A DNA stretch of 40,444 nt from Xanthomonas maliensis (GTDB taxonomy: Bacteria > Pseudomonadota > Gammaproteobacteria > Xanthomonadales > Xanthomonadaceae), in assembly GCF_009192945.1 (NCBI RefSeq), contig NZ_NSET01000041.1, positions 1 through 40,444 of the forward strand, in the 5' to 3' direction. Under the pieces are notes generated by a model. That model saw only the letters and a program-made list of their open reading frames with translations, did not search any database and was not told the DNA's origin. The translations under genes were made by a program, and so were the position numbers. Shown in pieces: positions 26,922-36,994 of the stretch (position 1 is its first letter; every line of letters starts with the position of its first letter).

Positions 26922-28652
26922 ACGACGCGACTCCGCGTACGGCGGCGTGTCGGGGTAGTCGTCCTGACGCAGACGGTCCTGCAGGTCGCGCCACCACTGC
27001 GGCTGGAACAACTCCGGGTGGATGTGCTTGACCGCCTCCAGTTGCGATGCCGGCAAGCCCATGAACAATGCGAAACGCTCCGGAAACACATCGCGCGGCC
27101 CGACGTGGAACCACGGCTCGGCCGCCATCTGCTCCTCGTAGGTCGTCGGCGTCGGCCAGTCGCGAAACGTGCATTCGGTGATCAGACACAGTTCGTCGTA
27201 GTCGTAGAACACCGCCCGCTGATGGCGGGTGATGCCGAAGTTCTTCAGCAGCATGTCGCCTGGGAAGATGTTGTTGCGCGCCATGTCCTTGATCGCCTGA
27301 CCATAGTCCACCGCCGCGGCGTGCGCGGCGTCTGCCGGCTGCTCGCGCAGGTACAGATTGAGCGGACGCAGACGACGCTGCACGTAGCACAGGCCGATCA
27401 GCAGGTCGTCGCCATCCTCGCTCAGGCTCATCGCGCAGGTGCGCTGCAGCTCCTCCAGCAAGGCCGGTGCAAAGCGCGCCTTGGGAAAACGCAGGAAACG
27501 ATAGGGCTGGGCGTCGAGCAGGCGGCCAATGCGGTCGAGCTGGAACACCAGCTCGTACTTGCCCTCCACCTGCGCGCGACTCATGGTCTTGGGATAGGCG
27601 AAACGATCGCGGATCAGCTTGAACACCAGCGGATAGCTGGGCAGGGTGAAGACCACCATGACCATGCCCGGTGTGCCTTCGGCGTGCACCAACTGCTCGC
27701 TGGGATGGCTCTGGAAGTGACGAAAGAAAGTGCGATAACGCTCGGTCTTGCCTTGCTTGGCGCGGCCAAGCATCGTGTAGAGCTCGTCGATGGGCTTGTG
27801 GGTGAGCAGGCTGCGCAGGAACACCACCGCATCGCCGACGGTGGCCAGGTTGGCCTGGAAGTAGCTGCGTGAGTTACTGAACAACTGCGCCACATCGCTA
27901 CGCCGCGTCAGGACCGCTTCGGCACGCAGGCCGGTGGCATCGTTGACCAGGGCGATGACGCAGGGCGAGAACCGGTGCTCGCCGAACACCCGTCCGACCA
28001 GATAAGCGCGACGCTCGCGGTAGAACACCGTCTCCAACAACTCAACGCTACGCACCGGATGCTCGCCCCAGTGCGCCAGATCGTCCAGTAGACGCACCGC
28101 GATCGCCGCCGCGCAGCGGGTGCGGTGCGCATACGGAACCTGGAACGGATAATCGCCAAGCACCCGCACCAGCATCTCGGTCAGGCGCCCCGGCGACACC
28201 GCATAGGTATGGCGGGCCACCGGCACGGTGATGGCATCGGTGGGCTCGATGTCCAGGGCGACGAACTCGATCTCCGCGTCCACGCCGTGGGTCCCGAAGT
28301 AACGCCGGGTCAGCGTGTTGTAGAACGTCTTGTACAGCTCCTGGTCGATCAATCCGGCCAGCAGGTCGGCGTAATGACGGCGCGCACGCATCCACAGTGC
28401 GCGGTCATGGGCCTGGCCGAGCAGCACCGCACGCAAGCGCAGCATGCATTCGGCGATGCACTGGTCGTACAGCGCGATACGCTCGACGGCGTCATCGCGG
28501 GCGCCGCTCCAGTCCTGGGTCTCGAACCGCTGGCGGGCCCGTCCGGTGATCTCGGCAAAGCGTGCGTGGTAGTCCTCGAACGCCTCGTAGATGGCATGGC
28601 CAATGGCCAGGGCGCGACGTTCGGATGGCGGTGGCAGCGGAGCGCTCGACAT
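26913..28652 (-). CDS. aceK: Isocitrate dehydrogenase kinase/phosphatase AceK
   Basis: A 579-residue bifunctional enzyme that phosphorylates and dephosphorylates isocitrate dehydrogenase, directing carbon between the TCA cycle and the glyoxylate shunt. The N-terminal regulatory domain covers roughly residues 1-310. The kinase-like domain starts with the glycine-poor nucleotide loop [20 protein letters not shown], with Lys345 (E. coli Lys336) as the ATP lysine. The conserved [18 protein letters not shown] and [11 protein letters not shown] motifs supply the catalytic-loop and metal-binding acids. Length equals E. coli AceK (578). The start ATG 28652 gives [29 protein letters not shown] N-terminus; upstream in-frame sequence is unrelated. 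It lies downstream of the monomeric icd gene on the same strand, with a hairpin between them. Confidence 0.96.
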   Translation of the reverse strand: MSSAPLPPPSERRALAIGHAIYEAFEDYHARFAEITGRARQRFETQDWSGARDDAVERIALYDQCIAECMLRLRAVLLGQAHDRALWMRARRHYADLLAGLIDQELYKTFYNTLTRRYFGTHGVDAEIEFVALDIEPTDAITVPVARHTYAVSPGRLTEMLVRVLGDYPFQVPYAHRTRCAAAIAVRLLDDLAHWGEHPVRSVELLETVFYRERRAYLVGRVFGEHRFSPCVIALVNDATGLRAEAVLTRRSDVAQLFSNSRSYFQANLATVGDAVVFLRSLLTHKPIDELYTMLGRAKQGKTERYRTFFRHFQSHPSEQLVHAEGTPGMVMVVFTLPSYPLVFKLIRDRFAYPKTMSRAQVEGKYELVFQLDRIGRLLDAQPYRFLRFPKARFAPALLEELQRTCAMSLSEDGDDLLIGLCYVQRRLRPLNLYLREQPADAAHAAAVDYGQAIKDMARNNIFPGDMLLKNFGITRHQRAVFYDYDELCLITECTFRDWPTPTTYEEQMAAEPWFHVGPRDVFPERFALFMGLPASQLEAVKHIHPELFQPQWWRDLQDRLRQDDYPDTPPYAESRRLA

Positions 28653-28782
28653 GCGCCCAGTGTAACCAGCACCCTTCCGGCATGGCAGGCACACGCTCTG
28701 CGGTGTAGGTCGATGCTTGCTGTCGTCGATCCAGTCGCCGATGGCGCGGCCGATCAAGGCCGCACTTTAATGCTGTCCATCA

Positions 28783-28813
28783 CGCCACGACGCCGGTGAT
28801 CGGCGTCGTGGCG
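28783..28813 (-). terminator. Hairpin between icd and aceK
   Basis: A perfect 13-bp stem (28783-28795 with 28801-28813) with a GTGAT loop lies 11 bases after the icd stop codon. No T-tract follows on the minus strand. It probably reduces, rather than abolishes, aceK expression from the icd promoter, as unequal icd/aceK output would require. Confidence 0.6.
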
Positions 28814-28824
28814 CGGTGGGACGA

Positions 28825-31179
<2,355 letters not shown>

Positions 31180-31257
31180 CTACGGTGTTCTGGCAAAATC
31201 GCCGGGCATCTGCATCCAGCACACGCTGTCATGCCAGACGCGCGGCACACTGACCGG

Positions 31258-31862
31258 ATGAATGCAACGTTCTCCGCCACCGATCTGGACCAGACCTTCC
31301 TGCTGGGCATCAGCTCACCACACCCAGTTATTACGCACGCGGCCTGGACTATGCCGACCAAGCGCGGGTGATGCTCCAGACCATGGAGCCCCACCGCGTC
31401 TGCGCCACCGTCAGCGGCAGCGACGCGTACACCGTCGAACTGATCTGGCGCGATAGCGCATTGCATGGTCTGTGCGATTGCCCGATCGGACAGCAAGCGC
31501 AGTTCTGCAAGCATCAGGTCGCCGTGGCGATCACCTGAGCACGGGCCGCGGCCAAGGATCCCGCATCCAAGCCCCGCGCACTCGATACAGCATCCGCGTC
31601 GGCGCCCACTGGTTCCGAGCAGGTCCTGCGGCAATGGCTCTCGACGCAAACGCCGCAGGCGTTGCAAACCCTTGTCCTGGAGCTGGCCCGCGACGATGCG
31701 CAGTTGCGCAACCGTCTTCCCACGCTGCAACGCCTGCACGGACAACAGCATGACAAGAATGGCCAAACCGCATTCGCGGGCGAACTTGCCGAACTGCGAC
31801 AGCGCTACAAGGTCAAACGCAGCTTCATCGAACTGTTGGACAAGCACTTCCCGGCTGATTGA
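31258..31862 (+). pseudogene. SWIM zinc-finger protein, disrupted
   Basis: A SWIM-domain gene inactivated twice. From ATG 31258 the frame reads MNATFSATDLDQTFLLGISS and stops soon after a shift; the family sequence resumes two bases out of frame as SYYARGLDYADQARVMLQTM at 31326. Removing an extra CA in the CACA run at 31319-31322 restores an open frame. The zinc motif CDCPIGQQAQFCKH (CxC-x8-CxH) is intact, but an in-frame TGA follows at 31536-31538, where TGG would give Trp. The same frame then continues (...LRQWLSTQTPQALQTLVLELARDD...DKHFPAD) to a stop at 31862. Total span is 605 bases (3n+2), consistent with a 2-base insertion in a ~200-codon gene. A separately translated 31662-31862 piece (66 codons) is possible but unlikely to be functional. 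Confidence 0.82.
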
Positions 31863-32077
31863 GTGGAGCGCGGCAGGTGCAGCCGCGCTTCAGCCGTGGC
31901 GTGGATGCGGTACGGCGTAGAGCCATGAGACGAACCTTGCCTACCGGGATCGATCGCGGCCATACGATGCGCAAGTGGCCGCGAGTCGACAGACCGGAGC
32001 AAGCGAGTCAACGCATGCAAGAGCGCCAACACCATCGTGCTGCCGACGAAGCCGGCTGGGTCTAGCTGGAGTGCCGA

Positions 32078-32638
32078 TTACTTGACGGTAAACGTCTGCG
32101 GACTGCCGGCCGGCTTGCCATCCACCATCACCTGCGCGGTGTAGTTGCCCGTCGGCCAACCATCGGGCTTGCTGAAGCTCAGGTTGGTGGTCTCGTTGCC
32201 GCTGGTGGTCAAGGTGGCATTCTGCTCGCCAGCCACCTGGCCGTCCTGGTAGGTGAGCTTGGCCGCGACCGGGACATTGTTGGCGCTGCCCTGGGTCTTA
32301 ACCGACACGATGATGGTGTCCTTGCTGCCGATGGTCGTCGCTGGCGTCACGCGCTTGTCGGCGGCCGCCGAAGTGCCCACCTCCACACTTGCCACCGTCA
32401 CGGCAGCGCCGCTCACAGCGGCAGCATCGGTGCTCGCAGCGCCGGTGGCACCGCTCTGGGCGGCCTGGTCACTGGCAGGAGGTACGGCGGCAGGTGCCGC
32501 GATGTCGGAGGTCTCCGCGCCGGACGTTGGATCCTTGGCGACGCTGGAATCGTCGTTGGGGTCCTTGCGGCAGCCGGAGAGCGCAAGCACGCCGGCAAGA
32601 GCGAGCATCAAGGCACTGGAAGCGGTTCGAATCGCCAT
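32078..32638 (-). CDS. Lipoprotein with low-complexity linker and C-terminal beta domain
   Basis: A 186-residue predicted lipoprotein. The signal sequence ends in the lipobox LALSGC (Cys near residue 22). The ATG at 32638 follows GGAG at 6-base spacing and is preferred to upstream ATGs at 32650 and 32662. After the lipid anchor comes a long Ala/Ser/Thr-rich linker (about residues 30-95). The C-terminal ~90 residues look like a single Ig-like beta sandwich (DTIIVSVKTQGSANNVPVAAKLTY...TNLSFSKPDGWPTGNYTAQVMVDGKPAGSPQTFTVK); the 'W..G.Y...V..dG' pattern is seen in accessory domains of exported proteins. No enzyme motif is visible. It is the upstream neighbour of no clear operon partner. Confidence 0.8.
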   Translation of the reverse strand: MAIRTASSALMLALAGVLALSGCRKDPNDDSSVAKDPTSGAETSDIAAPAAVPPASDQAAQSGATGAASTDAAAVSGAAVTVASVEVGTSAAADKRVTPATTIGSKDTIIVSVKTQGSANNVPVAAKLTYQDGQVAGEQNATLTTSGNETTNLSFSKPDGWPTGNYTAQVMVDGKPAGSPQTFTVK

Positions 32639-32751
32639 GGGAGTCTCCATTTCGATGAGCAATGGCTCGATTTAGGGCTTGCAGGGATGTCTGTGAAAAT
32701 ACGGCAGCGCCGATGGACGCTGCAGGTGCTCGGCGGCGCGGCGTGTGCGCC

Positions 32752-33048
32752 TCAGGCCTTGGGCGGCAGGCGCAACACCTGTCCTGGCTGCAATAGGTCG
32801 GGGTCCTTGAGTGTGGCCCGGTTGGCCTCGAAGAGACGCGGCCACAGGTTGCCGTCGCCGTAATGGCGTTTTGCGATCAACGACAGGCTATCGCCAGGTT
32901 GCACGGTCACCGATTGCTCGCCAACGATTTGCGCCGTGCTCTCCACGCTCGAACGGACGTTGGAAAACTCCGGCGACTGCACGATCTCGGCGGTGCTATC
33001 GACGGTGGCGGTGACGTTGGAGAAATCGGCTTTCTTGTCGGCATGCAT
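32752..33048 (-). CDS. LysM-domain protein with duplicated N-terminal motif
   Basis: A 98-residue protein. Residues 46-95 form one LysM domain (VTVQPGDSLSLIAKRHYGDGNLWPRLFEANRATLKDPDLLQPGQVLRLP), which binds N-acetylglucosamine-containing glycans such as peptidoglycan. The YgaU/Kbp family has the same LysM but a BON domain in front; here the BON is missing and the N-terminus carries a 15-residue direct repeat instead: FSNVTATVDSTAEIV (9-23) and FSNVRSSVESTAQIV (28-42). No signal peptide is seen, as in YgaU, so location is uncertain. ATG 33048 is preceded by AGGGCC-type purines. It lies 94 bases upstream-side of queF on the same strand. Confidence 0.85.
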   Translation of the reverse strand: MHADKKADFSNVTATVDSTAEIVQSPEFSNVRSSVESTAQIVGEQSVTVQPGDSLSLIAKRHYGDGNLWPRLFEANRATLKDPDLLQPGQVLRLPPKA

Positions 33049-33142
33049 CGTCGTGGCCCTCTTCGATCACGAGGGTCAGCCTGCGGGGCGCGCCGTTAAG
33101 GGTGAATCGCGCCACCGTGAAGTCGGCGCGATTCTCGTTGCC

Positions 33143-33961
33143 TCACTGTCGCAGGTCGCGAAACGTCGCCAGCGGCGTCGGCAGCGCGGGCGAATGGCGC
33201 AGCGGATTGATATCCAGCCCACCGCGACGGGTGTAGCGCGCTTCCACTACCAGCCACTGCGGTGCGCAGCGCGCCAGCACGTCGTGGAAAATGCGTTCGA
33301 CGCATTGCTCGTGAAATTCGGCATGGTCGCGGAAGCTGACGAGATACCGCAGGAGCCCTTCGCGATCGATCGCCGCGCCGCGGTAGCGCAGCGTCACGCT
33401 GGCCCAATCCGGCTGACCGGTCACCGGGCAATTGGACTTGAGCAAGGCCGAGGTCAGCACTTCCTCGACCATCGCCTGGCCCACGGTGCTCAGGTAGTCG
33501 GCATTGGGCGGGCCGTAATCGTCGATGCTGACATCCAGCGCGTCGATCGACTCGCCTTCACCGACCGGATCGATCGGCGGCAGACCGAATTCCACCAGTA
33601 CATCGGCGCCGGCGCGCGCCGACAGGTCCGAGGCGATGCGCTCGCGAACCGCCTCGGCACTATTGAAGCGGGTGGCGTTGAGCGAATTCAGATACAGCTT
33701 GAGCGACTTGGATTCGATCAAGGCCGGTGAATCGGCCGGGATCTGCAAGGTCGCGGTCGCCACGCAAGGTTTGCCATGGGCGTCCAGCCAGCCGAGCTCG
33801 TAGGCATGCCAGCGGTCATGACCGACGAACGGCAGCGCGCCGGCCTGTACGCCGATCGCTTCGCGACCGGCAGCACGCGGAATGGGAAACAGCAACGCGG
33901 GGTCGTAGCCATGCGGGTAGGCGACCTCGCGGCCGAGCAGGGAGTCTTCTGGAGTGGTCAT
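33143..33961 (-). CDS. queF: 7-cyano-7-deazaguanine reductase QueF, long (bimodular) type
   Basis: A 272-residue NADPH-dependent enzyme reducing preQ0 to preQ1 in queuosine tRNA modification. It belongs to the two-domain form (E. coli 282), with the N-terminal half first and the catalytic tunnelling-fold half after it. The E(S/T)KSLKLYLNS motif that binds NADPH is at residues 83-93. The nucleophilic Cys178 and Asp185 are in [11 protein letters not shown], and His217/Glu218 are in EFHEQC. The ATG at 33961 lies inside a 9-bp inverted repeat, and there is no clear Shine-Dalgarno before it, so start selection or expression may be unusual. It is downstream of the M20 gene region and has no other queuosine gene beside it. 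Confidence 0.96.
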   Translation of the reverse strand: MTTPEDSLLGREVAYPHGYDPALLFPIPRAAGREAIGVQAGALPFVGHDRWHAYELGWLDAHGKPCVATATLQIPADSPALIESKSLKLYLNSLNATRFNSAEAVRERIASDLSARAGADVLVEFGLPPIDPVGEGESIDALDVSIDDYGPPNADYLSTVGQAMVEEVLTSALLKSNCPVTGQPDWASVTLRYRGAAIDREGLLRYLVSFRDHAEFHEQCVERIFHDVLARCAPQWLVVEARYTRRGGLDINPLRHSPALPTPLATFRDLRQ

Positions 33962-33982
33962 GCCGCCATTTTAGGCGGCATG
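33959..33982 (-). promoter_or_regulatory. Inverted repeat over the queF start codon
   Basis: CATGCCGCC (33959-33967) and GGCGGCATG (33974-33982) are exact complements around ATTTTA. On the minus strand the ATG of queF is the last three bases of the hairpin, and the loop reads TAAAAT, a -10-like sequence 6 bases before the ATG. Two readings are possible: a hairpin hiding the start, or a -10 box of a leaderless message. Only the repeat is observed; the role is inferred. Confidence 0.35.
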
Positions 33983-34045
33983 ACCGCAGCGCGCGTCACC
34001 GCCAGGACCCGGCGGACAGCGCCGATACACGCTGCCCGCCTGGCG

Positions 34046-34067
34046 CGCCCTCGCCGGTGCGAGGGCG
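34046..34067 (-). terminator. Hairpin after the M20 hydrolase gene
   Basis: A perfect 9-bp stem (34046-34054 with 34059-34067) and CGGT loop lies 11 bases past the amidohydrolase stop. No T-tract follows. It separates that gene from queF on the same strand. Confidence 0.55.
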
Positions 34068-34077
34068 GACGCGACCG

Positions 34078-35394
34078 TCAGCTGGTCTGTCCCTGGTGCA
34101 GATAGTCCAGCGAGACCTGAAGCAGCGCGCGCAGGCCCACGTCCAGCGACGATTCGTCGAGCAGGAACTGCGGCGAGTGATTGCTCGGCGCAGTGGCCGG
34201 ATCGATGCCCGCGGCGGTGGCGCCGACGAAGAAGAACATCGCCGGGACCTGCTGGGCATAGAACGAGAAATCTTCCGCGCCCATCTGCAACGGCGGCTCG
34301 TAGACGTTGTCGGCGCCGACCACCGCCTGCAGGCTGGGCAGCATCCGCGCCGTCAGTGCGGGGTCGTTGACGGTGGCCGGATTGCCCGGCTGATCGGGCA
34401 CCTGCGCGTCGACCTTGGCCCCGTGCGCGGCGGCAGTGTGTTCGGCAACGTTCTTCAGGTCGGCGAAGATCTGCTGGCGCATGGCCTCGTCGAAGGTGCG
34501 GATGGTCCCGACCATCTCCACATCGTCGGGAATGATGTTGTAGCGGATGCCGCCCTTGATCGCGCCGAAACTCAGCACCGCCGGTTGCTTGGACAGATTG
34601 GCGCGGCGACTGATCACCGTCTGCGCGGTGCTGATCATGTCGGCGCTGGCGACGATCGGGTCGATGCCGTTCCACGGCGCCGACCCATGGGTCTGGCGGC
34701 CGATCATCTTGATCGCGAAGCGGTCCGATGCCGCCATCAGCGGGCCGCCACGCACGGCGATCTTGCCGGCCTGGACGCTGGAGAACACATGCAGGCCGAA
34801 CACCGCCTGCGGCTTGAAATCGGCGAACAGGCCCTCCTTCAGCATCAGCGAGGCGCCGCCCTCCTCGTTGCCCGGCGCGCCTTCTTCGGAGGGCTGGAAG
34901 ATCAGCATGACTTCACCGGGCAGCTGCGCACGCATGCCCACCAACGCTTCGGCCACGCCCAGCAGGATCGCGGTATGGGCATCGTGGCCGCAGGCATGCA
35001 TCACCCCGACCCGCTCACCGCGATAGTCGGCCACCGCCTTGGAGGCGAACGGCAGCCCGGTCTGTTCGGTGACCGGCAAGGCGTCCATATCCGCCCGCAG
35101 GGCGATGCGTGGGCCTGGCTTGCCGCCCTTGATGATCGCGACCACGCCGTGATGGGCGATGCCGGTGCGCGGCTTGAGACCAAGCTTGCGCAGCTGGGCC
35201 GCCACGGTCGCGGCCGTCCGCTCCTCGCGATTGGACAGTTCCGGGTGCTGGTGGAAGTCGCGTCGCCACTGCACCACCTTGGCCTGCAGCGTGCTGGCGG
35301 CGGCCTGCACCTCCGGACGTGGGGCGGTCTGGGCGGTCGCCAGCACGGGCAGGACGGCCAGCAGGGCGCTGGCCAAGAGGCAGGGATGGCGCAT
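34078..35394 (-). CDS. Secreted M20-family amidohydrolase
   Basis: A 438-residue metal-dependent hydrolase of the M20D (hippurate/IAA-amino-acid hydrolase-like) group, with a signal peptide (residues 1-22, ending in VLATAQ) that predicts export. Active-site features are present: DFHQHPELS (46-54), the metal residues near RADMDALP (100-107), Cys135/His137 in MHACGHDAHTA, the catalytic Glu pair 170/171 in QPSEEGAPG, and MGAEDFSFYA near the C-terminus. Both the catalytic and the small dimerisation (lid) domains are complete. Substrates of this group are N-acyl amino acids, including plant auxin conjugates in some enzymes; which one applies here cannot be told. It is divergent from the RND adaptor gene. 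Confidence 0.93.
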   Translation of the reverse strand: MRHPCLLASALLAVLPVLATAQTAPRPEVQAAASTLQAKVVQWRRDFHQHPELSNREERTAATVAAQLRKLGLKPRTGIAHHGVVAIIKGGKPGPRIALRADMDALPVTEQTGLPFASKAVADYRGERVGVMHACGHDAHTAILLGVAEALVGMRAQLPGEVMLIFQPSEEGAPGNEEGGASLMLKEGLFADFKPQAVFGLHVFSSVQAGKIAVRGGPLMAASDRFAIKMIGRQTHGSAPWNGIDPIVASADMISTAQTVISRRANLSKQPAVLSFGAIKGGIRYNIIPDDVEMVGTIRTFDEAMRQQIFADLKNVAEHTAAAHGAKVDAQVPDQPGNPATVNDPALTARMLPSLQAVVGADNVYEPPLQMGAEDFSFYAQQVPAMFFFVGATAAGIDPATAPSNHSPQFLLDESSLDVGLRALLQVSLDYLHQGQTS

Positions 35395-35656
35395 CGAAGG
35401 GTCTCCGTCAGATCATTCCGCACTGTAGTACAGCCAGGCCGTCGGCTGGGCTGCGGTGGGGCACGGTTCAGCCAACCGGTCAACCGCGCAGGCGCTCAAC
35501 CGTTCGTCCTCCACCACCCGTTCCACCGGTGGTCGTCGTGGCCGGTGCGCCCGTTACTTCAGTAACGTCCCATCCAGCGATGGCGACGATATGCTTGCCC
35601 CCAGCCGCCCCCAAGGGTGCGATCGCGCACCCGGCCCGCCATCAGGAGTTTGTCGA

Positions 35657-36901
35657 ATGTCGCGTTTCTGGAAGCTCACACTGCTCGTCGTGGCGGTGCT
35701 CGTGGTGGCGTTTGTCGCAATGCGAATGATCGGCGGGGGATCCCATGGCAAGCGCCCAGGCGCGCCGGACGGCAACGGCACCGAAGACAGCGGCCCGGTG
35801 CCGGTCACCGTGGTGGCTGCCACCACCCAGGACGTGCCGGTCTATGCCAATGCGCTGGGCACGGTGACCGCGCTCAATACCGTCACGGTCAACCCGCAGG
35901 TCGGCGGCCAGTTGATGAGCCTGAACTTCCGCGAAGGCCAGGAAGTGAAGAAGGGCGAGTTGCTCGCGCAGATCGACCCGCGCACGCTGCAGGCCAGCTA
36001 CGACCAGGCGCTGGGGGCCAAGCGGCAGAACCAGGCCCTGCTGGCCACCGCGCGCGTCAACTACCAACGCTCCAACGATCCGGCCTACAAGCAATACGTG
36101 GCGCGCACCGACCTGGATACCCAACGTAACCAGGTCGCCCAGTACGAGGCGGCGGTGGCCGCCAACGATGCGCAGATGCGTGCTGCGCAGGTGCAACTGC
36201 AGTTCACCCGCATCACTGCGCCGATCGACGGCATCGCCGGCATCCGCGGCGTGGACGTCGGCAATATCGTCAGCACCACCTCCACCATCGTCACCCTGAC
36301 CCAGGTCCGCCCGATCTACGTGTCCTTCAACCTGCCGGAGCGCGAGCTGACCGCAGTCCGCAGCGGCCAGGCGGCCGGTGCGTTGCCGGTTGCCGCGCTC
36401 GATCGTGGCGATGCCCACGTGCTCAGCGCCGATGGCAAGCTCGACGTGATCGATAACCGTATCGCCACCGACAGCGGCACCTTCGGCGCCCGCGCGATCT
36501 TCCCCAATGCCGACAATGCGCTGTGGCCTGGCCAGTTCGTCAACGTGCGGCTGCAGTTGCGCACGATCGCCGGCGGCACCGTGGTGCCGACCCAGGCGGT
36601 GCAGCGCGGCCCCGACGGCGACTATGTCTACGTAGTTGGCAAGGACAACACCGCCCAGGTCCGCACCGTGGTGCAGGGTGTGGAAGTGGACGACAGCCAC
36701 GTGCAGATCAGCAAGGGCGTGGCGCCGGGCGAGCAGGTGGTGACCGAAGGCCAGTTCCGGCTCAAGCCGGGCAGCAAGGTCAGCGCACTCAAGCCCGGGC
36801 AGGCGCCGCCGGAACCGACCGAGGCCGAGCTCAAGGCGGCAAAGGACAAACAGCAGCGTGGCGGTGGCGGCGGCGGCCGTCGCGGCGGCGGCCCCCGCTA
36901 A
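35657..36901 (+). CDS. RND efflux periplasmic adaptor (MdtA/AcrA-like)
   Basis: A 414-residue membrane-fusion protein with one N-terminal membrane anchor (about residues 5-23), bridging an inner-membrane RND pump to an outer-membrane channel. Features in order: barrel-sandwich half-motif VYANALGTVTALNTVTVNPQVGGQL, an alpha-hairpin (about 115-180, LQASYDQALGAKRQNQALL...), lipoyl-like ITAPIDGIAGIRGVDVGN, and a beta-barrel (SGTFGARAIFPNADNALWPGQFVNV). The tail ends in a Gly/Arg-rich stretch (QQRGGGGGGRRGGGPR), which is unusual. The ATG 35657 follows AGGAG at 9-base spacing; the longer upstream frame is not similar to the family. The pump gene starts 94 bases downstream, probably in the same operon. 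Confidence 0.94.
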   Translation: MSRFWKLTLLVVAVLVVAFVAMRMIGGGSHGKRPGAPDGNGTEDSGPVPVTVVAATTQDVPVYANALGTVTALNTVTVNPQVGGQLMSLNFREGQEVKKGELLAQIDPRTLQASYDQALGAKRQNQALLATARVNYQRSNDPAYKQYVARTDLDTQRNQVAQYEAAVAANDAQMRAAQVQLQFTRITAPIDGIAGIRGVDVGNIVSTTSTIVTLTQVRPIYVSFNLPERELTAVRSGQAAGALPVAALDRGDAHVLSADGKLDVIDNRIATDSGTFGARAIFPNADNALWPGQFVNVRLQLRTIAGGTVVPTQAVQRGPDGDYVYVVGKDNTAQVRTVVQGVEVDDSHVQISKGVAPGEQVVTEGQFRLKPGSKVSALKPGQAPPEPTEAELKAAKDKQQRGGGGGGRRGGGPR

Positions 36902-36994
36902 TGCCTCACCGCTGGCGACGGCCCAGGCCGTTGCCAGCGCGCGTCGGCGCCATCCGCGCCGGCATCGATCGACGTCTTCAGCAAGGACACCCCC

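Noticed and set aside
31536..31538. TGA in the SWIM gene as a selenocysteine or recoding codon
   Set aside because: No SECIS-like element was recognised and the same gene also carries a frameshift; a decay mutation (Trp TGG to TGA) is simpler.
33959..34077. preQ1 riboswitch in front of queF
   Set aside because: The short spacer lacks the pseudoknot pattern of preQ1 aptamers; only the start-codon hairpin is present.
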